64,000 bases of DNA from an uncultured Albidovulum sp. (GTDB lineage Bacteria > Pseudomonadota > Alphaproteobacteria > Rhodobacterales > Rhodobacteraceae), in NCBI GenBank assembly GCA_913064775.1, contig CAJYAD010000010.1, forward strand, positions 62,001 to 126,000, in the 5' to 3' direction. Positions within the stretch are counted from its first letter, which is position 1, and each line of letters opens with the position of its first letter. A program made the position numbers and the translations under genes. Below are positions 47,031-57,417 of the stretch, one piece after another. Below the pieces are notes generated by a model that searched no databases, had not been told where the DNA came from, and was given only the letters and a program-made list of their open reading frames with translations.

Positions 47031-48047
47031 TCACTCTCCGGCCACCTGGATGTCAGGTAGCAGGCCGGCAAGCTGCACGAAGCCACCGGGCTGGCTGCAA
47101 TCGGGCATCGCCACCGAAAGATCGGTCTTTTTCGGCGCCGCATCATGCCGGGTGCGCAGGGTTTCGGCCAGCATCTCACGGCCGCAGGTCTCGGGGCTTA
47201 CGACGGCGTCGATTACCAGCTTGACCTTGCCGCCCGCCGTCGAGAGCTGCGTCGGATAGGTATAGACCTGCGCCAGCATCGGCAGGGTCACCGACCGGTT
47301 GCCGAGCAGCGTCATGAAGCCCTCGGCCGCGGTGAAGCTGGGGGTTGGAGAGCCGGGGTTCTTTGCCCAGACATCGCCCGCACTGCCGAAGGCGGCGCCG
47401 AATTCCAGCGCGTGCAGGTCGAAGGAATCCTCGCCGACCCATTCCACCGCCACCCGGTCGTAAAGCGACAACTCCGGCACCGTGGTGGTGGCAGAGACGG
47501 TCTTGTCGCCGGCAAACATCGCCGTCACGCGGGCGTCTTCCTGCATGGCCGGGATCTTCACGTCCAGCAGACCCTTGGCGTCGGTCAACTCGGTGAAGGC
47601 CAGCCCCGCATGGCGGATCACCACCCGCTGCGCCGCGTGACAGGGCGCGTCGAGGTGGAAATTCAGGATCGCGCCCTCGTCGACGGACACGCGGGCGCGG
47701 GGGTGACAGACCTTGGCGGCCAGCGCCGGACTGTGCTGCGGTGCCGCGGCGGGCTTGGCGGCCCCCGGGCCGCGCAGCGCGCTGGGCAGGGCGCCCGACA
47801 GCGGCTGCATCCGGGGCATCGCGGAGCGCAGCCCATCGACCGAGCCGCCTTCCTGCACCGGGGGCGCGGCCCGGGGCAGCGACAGCTTGCCCGGCTGTTC
47901 GAGCGACGCGATCTGAACCGGCTGGGCCGGGGCAGTCTTTGCCGACGCGGGCTGGCCGCGGTGGAGCGTGCTTTGCATGTATTGCCCGGTCGCGGCGGCA
48001 ATCAGAAAGGTCGCGGCGACGACCGAGACTTTGCGGCTGAGCTTCAT
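47031..48047 (-). CDS. Secreted hypothetical protein downstream of secA
   Basis: The 338-residue protein has an N-terminal hydrophobic signal anchor (KVSVVAATFLIAAATGQYM), a Pro/Ala-rich linker (about 30-110) and a folded part with CHPRARVSV, APCHAAQRVVIRHAGLAF and SPETCGREML/MPDCSQPGG cysteines. I recall orthologues next to secA in Rhodobacteraceae, sometimes labelled translocase; no function is established. It reads in the same direction as secA, about 180 bases after it, but the secA terminator separates them. Confidence 0.75.
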   Translation of the reverse strand: MKLSRKVSVVAATFLIAAATGQYMQSTLHRGQPASAKTAPAQPVQIASLEQPGKLSLPRAAPPVQEGGSVDGLRSAMPRMQPLSGALPSALRGPGAAKPAAAPQHSPALAAKVCHPRARVSVDEGAILNFHLDAPCHAAQRVVIRHAGLAFTELTDAKGLLDVKIPAMQEDARVTAMFAGDKTVSATTTVPELSLYDRVAVEWVGEDSFDLHALEFGAAFGSAGDVWAKNPGSPTPSFTAAEGFMTLLGNRSVTLPMLAQVYTYPTQLSTAGGKVKLVIDAVVSPETCGREMLAETLRTRHDAAPKKTDLSVAMPDCSQPGGFVQLAGLLPDIQVAGE

Positions 48048-48165
48048 CCCTGCCTCCGGTCTGATGATTCGACACCGTCAAGGCTAGGCGGGAAAAGCGG
48101 CGCAGCCGTGACCGTTCCGCGGCAGGAAACGGTCTGTTTCGCGCCGCTCGCGCGGTCCCGAAAGC

Positions 48166-48202
48166 AAAAAAGGGGCGGCGCCGCAGCCCGCGGCACCGCC
48201 CC
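48166..48202 (-). terminator. Intrinsic terminator after secA
   Basis: On the minus strand GGGGCGG-T-GCCGC, a GGGCT loop, and GCGGC-G-CCGCCCC form a 12-bp stem with one mismatch, followed by TTTTTT. It lies 28 bases after the secA stop. Confidence 0.88.
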
Positions 48203-48230
48203 TTCGGTCGCTCTGCCGTCCGGCTGTGAC

Positions 48231-50939
48231 CTAGGCCAGCCGGCCGTGGCAATGCTTGAATTTCTTGCCCGATCCGCAGGGGCAGGCGTCGTTGCGTCCC
48301 GGATTGCCCCAGGTCGAGGTATCGGCCTCGTCGAAGCCTTCGCGACGGTCGGCCAGCGGCCCCGCCAGCGGATCGGGCGGCGATTCGGTCTGCATCGAAC
48401 CCTGTAGCGCCGTCTGCTGTTCGGTCATCTGGCGCATCATCTCGGCCTGTTCCTCTTCGGTCAGCGGACGGATGCGCGACAATTGCTGCGAGACGTCCAG
48501 ACGCAGCGAGTTCAGCATCGATTCGAACAGCTGGAAGGCCTCGGTCTTGTATTCGTTCAGCGGATCACGCTGGGCGTAGCCACGAAAGCCGATGACCGAG
48601 CGCAGATGTTCCAGTGTCAGCAGATGATCGCGCCATTTCGCGTCGATCGTCTGCAACAGCAGCTGCTTTTCGATGTTGCGCATGGTCTCGGGGCCGAAGG
48701 CTTCGGCCTTCTCGGCCATCAGCGCATCCGAGGCCTCGTACATCCGTTCGCGCATGGCGTCGTGGTCGACGCCCTCCTCATCGGCCCAGTCGGCCACCGG
48801 GATGTCCAGCCCCAGCTGGTCCAGCGCCGCTTCATGCAGGCCCTGCACGTCCCATTGGTCGGCATAGGTCTTGGGCGGCAGGTGGATGTCGACCAGATCG
48901 TCGATCACCTGACGGCGCATGTCTTCGATGACATCGACAAGGTCTTCGGATTCCATGATCTCGCGGCGCTGCGAGAAGATCACCTTGCGCTGATCGTTCA
49001 TCACGTCGTCGAACTTCAGCAGCTGCTTGCGGATGTCGAAGTTGCGGCCCTCGACCTTGGCTTGCGCCTTCTCCAGCGACTTGTTCACCCAAGGGTGGAC
49101 GATCGCCTCGCCATCTTTCATCCCCAGCCGGGACAGCACGGAATCCAGCCGCTCCGAGCCGAAGATGCGCATCAGGTCGTCTTCGAGGCTGAGAAAGAAG
49201 GCCGAGCGCCCCGGATCGCCCTGACGGCCCGACCGGCCGCGCAGCTGGTTGTCGATGCGGCGGCTTTCATGGCGTTCGGTGCCCAGCACGAACAACCCGC
49301 CGGCGTCGAGCACCTTCTTCTCTTCCTCGGTGTGCTCGGCCTCGATGCGCTTGCGCAGCTCATCGGGGTTGGCGTCGGGGTTGGCGTCGAGCGCCTCCAT
49401 CACCTGGATCTCGACATTGCCGCCCAGCTTGATGTCGGTGCCGCGGCCGGCCATGTTGGTGGCGATCGTCACGGCGCCGAACTTGCCCGCGTCGGCGACG
49501 ATCTTCGCCTCTTGCTCGTGGTGGCGGGCGTTCAGCACGTTATGCGGCACGCTGGCGGATTTGAGCAGATCCGACAGCGCTTCGGATTTCTCGATCGAGG
49601 TGGTGCCCACCAGGATCGGCTGACCCTTGGCGTGGCTTTCCTGAATCGCGGCAAGGATGCCGTCGTATTTCTCGCGCTCGGTGCGATACACCTGATCGTG
49701 GTCGTCGGCGCGGGCGATCGGGCGGTTGGTCGGCACCTCGACCACGCCCAGCTTGTAGATCTCGTCGAATTCGTCGGCTTCGGTCAGCGCGGTGCCGGTC
49801 ATCCCCGACAGCTTGTCATAGAGGCGGAAGTAGTTCTGGAAGGTCACCGAAGCGAGGGTAACGTTCTCGGGCTGGATCTCGACATGTTCCTTGGCCTCGA
49901 TCGCCTGATGCAGCCCGTCCGACAGGCGGCGGCCCTGCATCATCCGGCCGGTGAACTCGTCGATCAGCATCACCTCGCCGTCGCGGACGATGTAATCCTT
50001 GTCACGGGTGAACAGGACATGGGCGCGCAGCGCCTGGGTCACATGGTGCACGATCGTCGTCGATTCCGGATCGTAAAGCGACTGATGTTCAGGCAGCAGG
50101 CCGATCTCATGCAGCCGGCGCTCCATGAACTCGTTGCCTTCCTCGGTGTAGGTGGCGGTGCGCTGCTTTTCGTCGCGCTCGTACATGGCCTCGGTCACTT
50201 CGGGGATGATCTTGTCGATCTCGACGTAAAGTCCCGACTTGTCGTCGCTGGGGCCCGAGATGATCAGCGGGGTGCGGGCCTCATCGATCAGGATCGAGTC
50301 GACCTCATCGACGATCGCATAGAAGTGATCGCGCTGGGCCATCTCCTCAACCGAGGATTTCATGTTGTCGCGCAGATAGTCGAAGCCCAGCTCGTTGTTG
50401 GTCGCGTAGGTCACGTCGGCGGCGTAGGCGACAGCCTTCTCTTCGTCGGGCTGATAGGGATAGATCACGCCGGTCTTCATCCCGAGATGGGCGAAGACCT
50501 TGCCCATCCAGTCGGCGTCACGCTTGGCGAGGTAGTCGTTGACCGTCACGACATGGACGCCGCGGCCCGCCAGAGCGTTCAGATAGGCCGGGAAGGTGGC
50601 GACCAGGGTCTTGCCCTCGCCGGTCTTCATCTCGGCGATATTGCCCTGATGCAGGAACACCCCGCCCATCAGCTGCACGTCGAAAGCGCGCAGGCCAAGT
50701 GCCCGGCGTGCGCCTTCGCGGCAATTGGCGAAGGCCTCGGGCAGCAGGCTGTCCAGGGTTTCACCCTTGGCGTAGCGCTCCTTGAACTCGGCCGTCTTGG
50801 CGATCAGCTCCGCATCCGAGAGCTTCTTGAACTCGGGCTCCAGCGCGTTGATCTTCTCGACGATCGGTCGCGTCGCCTTGACCTTACGGTCATTCGACGT
50901 CCCGAAGGCCTTCTTTGCAAGCGTTCCGATCCCGAGCAT
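48231..50939 (-). CDS. secA: Preprotein translocase ATPase SecA
   Basis: The protein has 902 residues. Walker A is [42 protein letters not shown] and the SecA C-terminal zinc site [14 protein letters not shown] are visible. It drives preproteins through SecYEG. The frame is open upstream, but the ATG at 50939 gives the family start [13 protein letters not shown]. It is divergent from the parvulin gene. Confidence 0.97.
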   Translation of the reverse strand: MLGIGTLAKKAFGTSNDRKVKATRPIVEKINALEPEFKKLSDAELIAKTAEFKERYAKGETLDSLLPEAFANCREGARRALGLRAFDVQLMGGVFLHQGNIAEMKTGEGKTLVATFPAYLNALAGRGVHVVTVNDYLAKRDADWMGKVFAHLGMKTGVIYPYQPDEEKAVAYAADVTYATNNELGFDYLRDNMKSSVEEMAQRDHFYAIVDEVDSILIDEARTPLIISGPSDDKSGLYVEIDKIIPEVTEAMYERDEKQRTATYTEEGNEFMERRLHEIGLLPEHQSLYDPESTTIVHHVTQALRAHVLFTRDKDYIVRDGEVMLIDEFTGRMMQGRRLSDGLHQAIEAKEHVEIQPENVTLASVTFQNYFRLYDKLSGMTGTALTEADEFDEIYKLGVVEVPTNRPIARADDHDQVYRTEREKYDGILAAIQESHAKGQPILVGTTSIEKSEALSDLLKSASVPHNVLNARHHEQEAKIVADAGKFGAVTIATNMAGRGTDIKLGGNVEIQVMEALDANPDANPDELRKRIEAEHTEEEKKVLDAGGLFVLGTERHESRRIDNQLRGRSGRQGDPGRSAFFLSLEDDLMRIFGSERLDSVLSRLGMKDGEAIVHPWVNKSLEKAQAKVEGRNFDIRKQLLKFDDVMNDQRKVIFSQRREIMESEDLVDVIEDMRRQVIDDLVDIHLPPKTYADQWDVQGLHEAALDQLGLDIPVADWADEEGVDHDAMRERMYEASDALMAEKAEAFGPETMRNIEKQLLLQTIDAKWRDHLLTLEHLRSVIGFRGYAQRDPLNEYKTEAFQLFESMLNSLRLDVSQQLSRIRPLTEEEQAEMMRQMTEQQTALQGSMQTESPPDPLAGPLADRREGFDEADTSTWGNPGRNDACPCGSGKKFKHCHGRLA

Positions 50940-51121
50940 GTTGTCTCCGCTTGGCGGTTTCTGGCGCGTCCAGTCCGGAGCTGGCTTGTGGCGCCGTCCC
51001 GCCTTCCTTAGAAGTGCGTCGGACGGCCGGGTCCGGACCATGATCGCCAAGCGATGTAAGGGCCTGCCGGTACAGTGTCAACGTCGCGGGCCCCCCGTCG
51101 CGAACGCAGGAAAGGAAAGTT

Positions 51122-52045
51122 ATGTCGAAACAGGCAAGAATGTGGCTGAGCGCAATGCTGGCTGCGACCCTGGCAGCAGGACCGGCCCTGGCCGAAACCG
51201 CCGCCAAGCCCGCCGCCACGGCCGACACGTCCGCGACCGATACCAAGGCCGACGCCAAGCCTGCCGAGACCCGCAAGGTCGCCGAGGATACCGTCGTCGC
51301 CACCGTCAACGGCACCGACATCACCCTGGGCGACATGATCGCGTTGCGTGGCCAGCTGCCGGCCCAGTATCAGCAGCTGCCCGATGAGGTGCTGTTCAAG
51401 GGGATCCTCGACCAGCTGGTGCAGCAGACGCTGCTGCAGCAGTCGATGAAGGGCAAGCTGACCAAGCGCGACGAACTGGCGCTGGCCAATTCCGAGCGCG
51501 CCTTTGTGGCCTCTCTGGCGCTGCGCGAGGCCGAGAAGGCCGCGGTGACGCCCGAGGCCCTGAAGGCCGCCTATGACGCGAAATACGCGCATTTCACCCC
51601 GGGCACCGAATATCACGCCGCCCATATCCTGGTGAAAAGCGAAAAGCTGGCCAAGGAGATCAAGGCCAAGCTGGACAAGGGCGCCGATTTCGCCACGCTG
51701 GCGAAGAAATATTCGACCGACGGTTCCGCCCAGAACGGCGGCGATCTGGGCTGGTTCCAGCCCGATCAGATGGTCAAGCCCTTCGCCGAAGCGGTCGAGA
51801 AGGCCAAGGTCGGCACCGTCGTCGGACCGGTGAAGACCCAGTTCGGCTGGCATATCATCAAGGTTGAGGGCTCTCGCCCGACCAAGAAGCCGACCCTGGC
51901 CCAGGAAACGCCGGAACTGTCGCAAGAGCTTGCGAAAAAGGCCGTGACCGACACCCTGGCCAAGTTGAAGGACGGCGCCAAGGTGACCGAGGACGTCAAG
52001 GGGATTGACCCGTCGGTGCTGAAGAACGAGACCTTGCTTCAGTAA
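51122..52045 (+). CDS. Periplasmic parvulin-type peptidyl-prolyl isomerase
   Basis: The protein has 307 residues. A signal peptide ([14 protein letters not shown] at its end) and an Ala/Lys/Thr-rich linker precede a SurA-N-like helical part and a parvulin domain (about 155-250) with [26 protein letters not shown] and FGWHIIKVE. It folds outer-membrane or exported proteins. The gene lies divergent to secA, fitting export. AGGAAAGG precedes the ATG. Confidence 0.9.
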   Translation: MSKQARMWLSAMLAATLAAGPALAETAAKPAATADTSATDTKADAKPAETRKVAEDTVVATVNGTDITLGDMIALRGQLPAQYQQLPDEVLFKGILDQLVQQTLLQQSMKGKLTKRDELALANSERAFVASLALREAEKAAVTPEALKAAYDAKYAHFTPGTEYHAAHILVKSEKLAKEIKAKLDKGADFATLAKKYSTDGSAQNGGDLGWFQPDQMVKPFAEAVEKAKVGTVVGPVKTQFGWHIIKVEGSRPTKKPTLAQETPELSQELAKKAVTDTLAKLKDGAKVTEDVKGIDPSVLKNETLLQ

Positions 52046-52076
52046 GCAGCCGAAAGGCATCAGGCGGAGAGGCGCG

Positions 52077-53474
52077 ATGTCCAAAAAGGACAAGAAGGAC
52101 CGGGACTGGAAGGCCGAAGCCAAGGCGCTTCGGTCCGAGGTGAAGGCGCTGCAAGAGCAGCTGAACGCCGCTTCGGCCGCGCCCCCCGCCGCCCCGGTGG
52201 TCCCCCCGGCCGCGAAGCCGGCGAAGGCCGCGCCCTCCGTCTCGCCGCTTGCGCCCGCTGGCGGCTTTCCCGCGCTCCCCGTCATCGCGGGGGCTGAGTT
52301 CGCCTCGGCCGCTGCGGGGGTGCGCTATGCGGGCCGCACCGATGTGATGCTGGCCCGCCTCTGCCCCGGCACTGCGATCGCCGGGGTGTTCACCCGATCG
52401 TCGACCCGGGCGGCCTGCGTGCTTGATTGCCAGGCCAAGCTGAAGATGCAGGTGCCCGACGGCGCCGGCGCGGCGATCATCGTGAATTCGGGCAATGCCA
52501 ATGCCTTCACCGGCGCGGCGGGGCAGGACTCGGTCGACGTGGTGACTGGGGCGGTGGCAAAGGCGCTGGGGATGCCCGTCAGCCGGGTGTTTTCTTCCTC
52601 GACCGGCGTGATCGGAGAGCCGCTGCCGCATGAGAAGGTCGTCGCCGCCGTGCAGGGGCTGGGCGCGACGCTGGCGCAGGACGGCATCGAGAAGGCCGCG
52701 CGGGCGATCATGACCACCGACACCTTCCCCAAGGGCGCCACGGCCGAGGTGCAGGGCGACGGCGGCACGATCCACATCGCGGGCATCGCCAAGGGATCGG
52801 GCATGATCGCGCCGGACATGGCGACGATGCTGGTCTACATCTTCACCAACGCCAAGGTGGCGCCCGCGGTGTTGCAGCAGATGCTGTCGCGCAATGTGGA
52901 CGACACTTTCAACGCGATCACCGTGGACAGCGACACCTCGACCTCCGACGCGCTGATCCTGGCGGCGACGGGTCAAAGCGCCGCCGCCCCGATCGATAAG
53001 CTCTCGTCCCCCGGCGCCAAGGCCTTCGAGGCCGGTCTGCGCGCGGTGATGGCCGATCTTGCCAAGCAGGTGGTGCGCGACGGTGAGGGCGCGACCAAGT
53101 TCGTCGAGATCCGCGTGACCGGCGCCGAAAGCGTGGAAGACGCCCACAAGGTCGCCATGTCGATCGCCAATTCGCCGCTGGTGAAGACCGCCATCGCCGG
53201 GCAGGACGCGAATTGGGGCCGGATCGTCGCCGCAATCGGCAAATCCGGCGCCCGGGCCGAGCGCGACCGCCTTGCGATCCGCTTCGGCGATCTTCTGGTG
53301 GCCGAAATGGGCCGGCGCGTGCCGGGTTATTCCGAGGCCGAGGCCAGCGCCTACATGAAGCAGCAGGATCTGGTGATCGGGGTCGATCTGGGGCTGGGCC
53401 GGGCGGCGCGGACCGTCTGGACCTGCGACCTGACCCATGGCTACATCGACATCAACGCCGACTACCGTTCCTAG
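52077..53474 (+). CDS. argJ: Bifunctional ornithine acetyltransferase / N-acetylglutamate synthase
   Basis: The 465-residue protein self-cleaves before the Thr in IAPDMATMLVYIFTNA. Other marks are GVFTRSSTRAACVLDCQA, NSGNANAFTGAAG and VFSSSTGVIGEPLP. It recycles acetyl groups in arginine synthesis. The N-terminus carries about 55 additional residues, a Lys/Glu-rich helix (MSKKDKKDRDWKAEAKAL) then a Pro/Ala-rich linker, before the usual SPLAP start. A GGAGAGG ribosome binding site fits this long start. mutT starts one base after it. Confidence 0.94.
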   Translation: MSKKDKKDRDWKAEAKALRSEVKALQEQLNAASAAPPAAPVVPPAAKPAKAAPSVSPLAPAGGFPALPVIAGAEFASAAAGVRYAGRTDVMLARLCPGTAIAGVFTRSSTRAACVLDCQAKLKMQVPDGAGAAIIVNSGNANAFTGAAGQDSVDVVTGAVAKALGMPVSRVFSSSTGVIGEPLPHEKVVAAVQGLGATLAQDGIEKAARAIMTTDTFPKGATAEVQGDGGTIHIAGIAKGSGMIAPDMATMLVYIFTNAKVAPAVLQQMLSRNVDDTFNAITVDSDTSTSDALILAATGQSAAAPIDKLSSPGAKAFEAGLRAVMADLAKQVVRDGEGATKFVEIRVTGAESVEDAHKVAMSIANSPLVKTAIAGQDANWGRIVAAIGKSGARAERDRLAIRFGDLLVAEMGRRVPGYSEAEASAYMKQQDLVIGVDLGLGRAARTVWTCDLTHGYIDINADYRS

Positions 53475-53475
53475 G

Positions 53476-53874
53476 ATGAAGACGCTTCTGGTGTCCGCCG
53501 TCGCGCTGATCGACGTTGATGGCCGCGTGCTGCTGGCCCAGCGGCCCGAGGGCAAGTCGATGGCCGGCCTGTGGGAATTCCCCGGCGGCAAGGTCGAACC
53601 CGGCGAAACCCCCGAGGCCGCGCTGATCCGCGAGCTGCACGAGGAGCTGGGCATCGAGACCTGGAACAGCTGCCTTGCGCCGCTGACCTTCGCCAGCCAC
53701 GGCTATGACGATTTCCACCTGCTGATGCCGCTATACGCCTGCCGGCGCTGGCAGGGCACGCCGACCCCGCGTGAGGGGCAGGTGCTGAAATGGGTTCGCG
53801 CTGCCAACTTGCGTGATTACCCGATGCCGCCTGCCGATATTCCCCTGATTCCGATCCTGCGCGACTGGCTTTGA
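53476..53874 (+). CDS. mutT: 8-oxo-dGTP diphosphatase MutT
   Basis: The protein has 132 residues with Nudix box GGKVEPGETPEAALIRELHE continuing ELGI, preceded by LLAQRPEGKSMAGLWEFP, the MutT signature. It removes oxidised dGTP. The ATG begins one base after the argJ stop, so translation is coupled. A CCCCG/CGGGG inverted repeat directly after the stop may be a weak terminator. Confidence 0.93.
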   Translation: MKTLLVSAVALIDVDGRVLLAQRPEGKSMAGLWEFPGGKVEPGETPEAALIRELHEELGIETWNSCLAPLTFASHGYDDFHLLMPLYACRRWQGTPTPREGQVLKWVRAANLRDYPMPPADIPLIPILRDWL

Positions 53875-53990
53875 CCCCGGGGATTGTTCGGGGCTGCGCA
53901 TCAATCCGGCCGCGTTAATAGATTTGTAATGATTCTTGCGCGAATCTGACTTAAGAAAAGACAGATTTTCTTTTGGGGAGGAGAAAACAC

Positions 53991-54128
53991 ATGCTGCGCA
54001 CCATCATCGTCGGCTCTTACATCTCGGTGCAGGGCACCTTTCTGCGCGACTATGCCGACGGACGGATGGCGGTGAAAGTCGGCAACAAGACCTTCATCGG
54101 CTATCCGGTTCAGGCGCGCGCCGCCTGA
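53991..54128 (+). CDS. Small 45-residue protein, unknown
   Basis: The ATG at 53991 follows GGGGAGGAG by six bases, a very strong ribosome binding site. The product is MLRTIIVGSYISVQGTFLRD, then YADGRMAVKVGNKTFIGYPV and QARAA. The pattern of short beta strands (VQGTFLR, MAVKVG, KTFIGYP) suggests a mini beta-barrel or SH3-like fold. I believe similar proteins occur in Rhodobacteraceae. Upstream is AT-rich DNA with an AATCTG/CAGATT dyad at 53943-53967. It faces the infB operon. Confidence 0.7.
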   Translation: MLRTIIVGSYISVQGTFLRDYADGRMAVKVGNKTFIGYPVQARAA

Positions 54129-54200
54129 GGGCCCGCAGGCCGATTGCGCAAGCGCCCCGGCCCCGGCCAAAGCGCACCGCCCAAGTCTTCGGTAAAAATG

Positions 54201-54233
54201 AAAATGCGCGCGCCCGGCATCCGGTCGCGCGCA
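54201..54233 (-). terminator. Intrinsic terminator of the rimP-nusA-infB operon
   Basis: TGCGCGCG pairs with CGCGCGCA (8 bp) with additional inner CCGG/CCGG pairing. On the minus strand TTTTCATTTTTACC follows. It lies 19 bases after the infB stop. Confidence 0.8.
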
Positions 54234-54251
54234 GTCCCATGTCAGGCCGTA

Positions 54252-56774
54252 TCAGGCGAGGTGACGCTCGATTTCCTCGCGCTCGAAGATCTCGATGACA
54301 TCGCTGGGGCGGATGTCTTCGTAATTCTCGAAGGCCATGCCGCATTCCTGGCCCGAGATCACCTCCTTGACCTCGTCCTTGAAGCGCTTGAGCGTCTTCA
54401 GCGTGCCCTCGTGGACCACGACATCGTCGCGCAGCAGGCGCACGCCCGCCGAACGGCGCGCCACGCCCTCGGTCACCAGACAGCCGGCGACCTTGCCGAC
54501 GCCCGAGACCTTGAAGACTTCGCGGATCTCGGCATAGCCGATGAAGGTTTCGCGCACCTCGTTCGACAGCAGACCCGAGGCGGCGGCCTTCACGTCGTCG
54601 ACCAGGTCGTAGATCACGCTGTAATAGCGGATCTCCACGCCCTTCTGGTTGGCCGAACTGCGGGCCGAGGCATTGGCACGGACGTTGAAGCCGATGATCG
54701 GCACGCCCGAAGCCTCGGCCAGGCCGACATCCGAATCGGTGATTGCACCGACACCGTAATGCAGCACGCGCACGCGCACCTCTTCGTTGCCGACCTTCTC
54801 CAGCGCCTGGACGATCGCCTCGGCCGAACCCTGAACGTCGGCCTTCACCACCACCGGCAGCTCGGTCACGCTCTCGTCGGCCTTGGCCTTGGCCATCAGC
54901 TGTTCCAGCGTCGCGGCGGCACCGGCGGCGGCGCGCTTGTCCTTGGCGGCCTCCTCGCGGTAATCGGCGATCTCGCGGGCCTGGGCCTCGGTCTCGACGA
55001 CGTTCAGAACGTCGCCCGCCGCAGGCGTGCCGTTGAGGCCAAGAACCTCGACCGGAACCGAAGGCCCGGCCTCGTCGACGCGCTCACCGCGGTCGTTGAT
55101 CAATGCGCGGACCTTGCCCCATTGTTCGCCGACGACGAAGATGTCGCCGCGCTTGAGGGTACCATTCTGCACCAGAACCGTCGCGACCGGACCGCGGCCC
55201 ACGTCAAGCTGGGCTTCGATCACGGCGCCCGAGGCGGCGCGGTCGGGGTTAGCGGTCAGCTCCAGGATCTCGGCCTGCAGCGCAATCGCTTCAAGCAGCT
55301 TGTCGAGCCCCTTGCCGGTTTTTGCCGAAACCTCGACATCCTGCACGTCGCCCGACATCGCCTCGACGACGATCTCGTGCTGCAGAAGGTCGGTACGGAC
55401 CTTCTGCGGATCGGCGCCGTGCTTGTCCATCTTGTTGATCGCCACGATCATCGGCACCTTGGCGGCCTTGGCGTGGTTGATCGCCTCGATCGTCTGCGGC
55501 ATCACGGCGTCGTCGGCGGCCACGACCAGAACCACGATATCCGTGACCTGGGCGCCACGCGCACGCATCGACGTGAAGGCCGCGTGGCCCGGCGTGTCGA
55601 GGAAGGTCAGCACCGCCCCCGATTCCGTCGTCACCTGATAGGCGCCGATGTGCTGGGTGATGCCACCGGCTTCGCCCGACACCACATTGGCGTGCCGGAT
55701 CGCATCCAGAAGCGAGGTCTTGCCGTGGTCGACATGGCCCATGATGGTGATGACCGCCGGGCGGGATTTCAGATCCTCGGACTTGTCTTCGACCTGATGG
55801 ATGACCTGCTCGACGTCGGCGTCCGAGACGCGGACCGCACGGTGACCGAATTCCTCGATCACCAGTTCGGCGGTGTCGGCGTCGATGGGCTGGTTCATGT
55901 TGACCATCATGCCCATGTTCATCAGCGACTTGACCACGTCGGCCGCGCGCTCGGCCATACGGTTGGCCAGCTCCTGCACGACGATGGTTTCGGGAAGCCG
56001 CACGTCGCGCACCTGCTTTTCGGCGCGCACGGTCATGCCCATCGCCTTCTGGCGGGCCTTTTCCTGCTTGCGTTTCATCGCGGCGAGCGAGCGTTGACGC
56101 CCGCCCTCGCCCTGAAGCGCCTCGGTCAGTGTCAGCTTGCCGGCGCGGCGGTTGTCGCCAGCGCCCTTGCCCTTGCCGCGGTTCTCGCGCTCGCGGTCTT
56201 CGCGTTCGCGGTCGGTCTTGCGCGGACCGGGAGAGGCCTTTGCCGCCCCGCCGCGCGTGTTGGGTTCGGACACCGGCTCTGGGGTGGCGGGCGTGGCCGC
56301 GGGGGCCGAAGGGGCCGCCGCCGCCTTGGCGCGGGCCTCGACTTCGGCCTTGGCACGGGCCTCGGCTTCTTCCTTGGCCCTCAGCGCCTCTACGCGCTCG
56401 CGCTCCTCGCGCTCTTTCGCATCGATTTCCTCGCGGCGACGCTGGCGCTCTACCTCGCGGCGCTTTTCTTCGGCGGCGCGCTCGGCGGCGTCATCGGCTT
56501 CACGGGCCTTGGCGGCCTGCAGCGCTTTCAGGCGACGGTCCATTTCGGCATCGGAAATGCCGGCAGGACGCTTCGACGGATCGCCGCGATGAGGCTTCGA
56601 CCCAGACGCGCCACCACCGGACGCCCCTGCGGGGCCAGCCTTCGGCACCACAACACGCTTGCGCTTGGTCTCGACCACGACGGACTTGGTGCGGCCATGG
56701 CTGAAGCTTTGCTTCACCTGCCCCGAACGGGGGCCACCCAAGCCTAGGGTCTTCTTACCGTCTGTATCGCTCAT
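54252..56774 (-). CDS. infB: Translation initiation factor IF-2
   Basis: The protein has 840 residues. A charged, low-complexity N-terminal part with long Arg/Glu helices precedes the GTPase with [16 protein letters not shown] and NKMDK. IF-2 domains II to IV follow. It places initiator tRNA on the 30S subunit. It is the last gene of the operon, its start overlapping the ylxR stop by four bases. A terminator follows. Confidence 0.97.
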   Translation of the reverse strand: MSDTDGKKTLGLGGPRSGQVKQSFSHGRTKSVVVETKRKRVVVPKAGPAGASGGGASGSKPHRGDPSKRPAGISDAEMDRRLKALQAAKAREADDAAERAAEEKRREVERQRRREEIDAKEREERERVEALRAKEEAEARAKAEVEARAKAAAAPSAPAATPATPEPVSEPNTRGGAAKASPGPRKTDREREDRERENRGKGKGAGDNRRAGKLTLTEALQGEGGRQRSLAAMKRKQEKARQKAMGMTVRAEKQVRDVRLPETIVVQELANRMAERAADVVKSLMNMGMMVNMNQPIDADTAELVIEEFGHRAVRVSDADVEQVIHQVEDKSEDLKSRPAVITIMGHVDHGKTSLLDAIRHANVVSGEAGGITQHIGAYQVTTESGAVLTFLDTPGHAAFTSMRARGAQVTDIVVLVVAADDAVMPQTIEAINHAKAAKVPMIVAINKMDKHGADPQKVRTDLLQHEIVVEAMSGDVQDVEVSAKTGKGLDKLLEAIALQAEILELTANPDRAASGAVIEAQLDVGRGPVATVLVQNGTLKRGDIFVVGEQWGKVRALINDRGERVDEAGPSVPVEVLGLNGTPAAGDVLNVVETEAQAREIADYREEAAKDKRAAAGAAATLEQLMAKAKADESVTELPVVVKADVQGSAEAIVQALEKVGNEEVRVRVLHYGVGAITDSDVGLAEASGVPIIGFNVRANASARSSANQKGVEIRYYSVIYDLVDDVKAAASGLLSNEVRETFIGYAEIREVFKVSGVGKVAGCLVTEGVARRSAGVRLLRDDVVVHEGTLKTLKRFKDEVKEVISGQECGMAFENYEDIRPSDVIEIFEREEIERHLA

Positions 56775-57400
56775 GCGTCTTTCGTATCCTTCCCGGTGGT
56801 CTTGCCACCGATCCGCCCGCGCAATCCGGCGAGCCTTGCCGCCTCGTCTATAACACGTTTGGTGAGTCCGCCAGCCGCAAGCGCGCTGTGTATCGCATGT
56901 TCGCGGCCGAATGCCAAACCGATTTCCCCAGCGGACAAGCAGTTAAAGTAGCGCCCGCCCTCGGGTGTCCAGAGCTTGGATTTCCCGCGCTCCGATCCAT
57001 CGAAAGCCTGCAGCAGAACCTTCGCGCGGCCCTGTGCCAACCAATCCTTCACCTTCTCGAATCCGCAGACCGCATCCCCCGCCTTGCGGGACAGCGAGAC
57101 CAGATCGACCAATCGTCGAGCCAGAACCGCCTCGGTCTCGGCGGCCAGATCGGCGGGCAGATTGACCGGCCGCCGGGCCGCACGGCTGAAATAGTTCTTC
57201 GCGACCGCCTTTTCCAGTACGGACCGCTCGGCCGTGACCCAAATGCCACGACCGGGCAGGCGTTCCAGGACGTCGGGCACGACAATGTCGCCGGGGCCGA
57301 TGACAAAGCGGATCAAACCCACCTTGCCCCCGGTTTCCCCCGTCACGACGCAGCGCCGTTCGGGCCCGTCGTCTTCTTTGTCGGCCCCACCCCGGGTCAT
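56771..57400 (-). CDS. ylxR: RNA-binding protein, YlxR plus L7Ae-like domains
   Basis: The protein has 209 residues. The YlxR (DUF448) domain has [27 protein letters not shown] and FSRAAR; the second half ([20 protein letters not shown] and onward) is L7Ae-like, a fusion common in alphaproteobacteria. YlxR binds RNA and can influence RNase P and nucleoid genes in Firmicutes. It sits between nusA and infB, as in most bacteria. Confidence 0.9.
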   Translation of the reverse strand: MTRGGADKEDDGPERRCVVTGETGGKVGLIRFVIGPGDIVVPDVLERLPGRGIWVTAERSVLEKAVAKNYFSRAARRPVNLPADLAAETEAVLARRLVDLVSLSRKAGDAVCGFEKVKDWLAQGRAKVLLQAFDGSERGKSKLWTPEGGRYFNCLSAGEIGLAFGREHAIHSALAAGGLTKRVIDEAARLAGLRGRIGGKTTGKDTKDA

Positions 57401-57417
57401 GTCGTGCGCTCCGCCGC

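Noticed and set aside
48483-51011. An 842-codon open frame on the plus strand over secA
   Set aside because: It is the antisense shadow of secA. The true gene is on the minus strand.
54144-56747. An 867-codon open frame on the plus strand over infB
   Set aside because: It is antisense to infB and has no recognisable domain or start signal.
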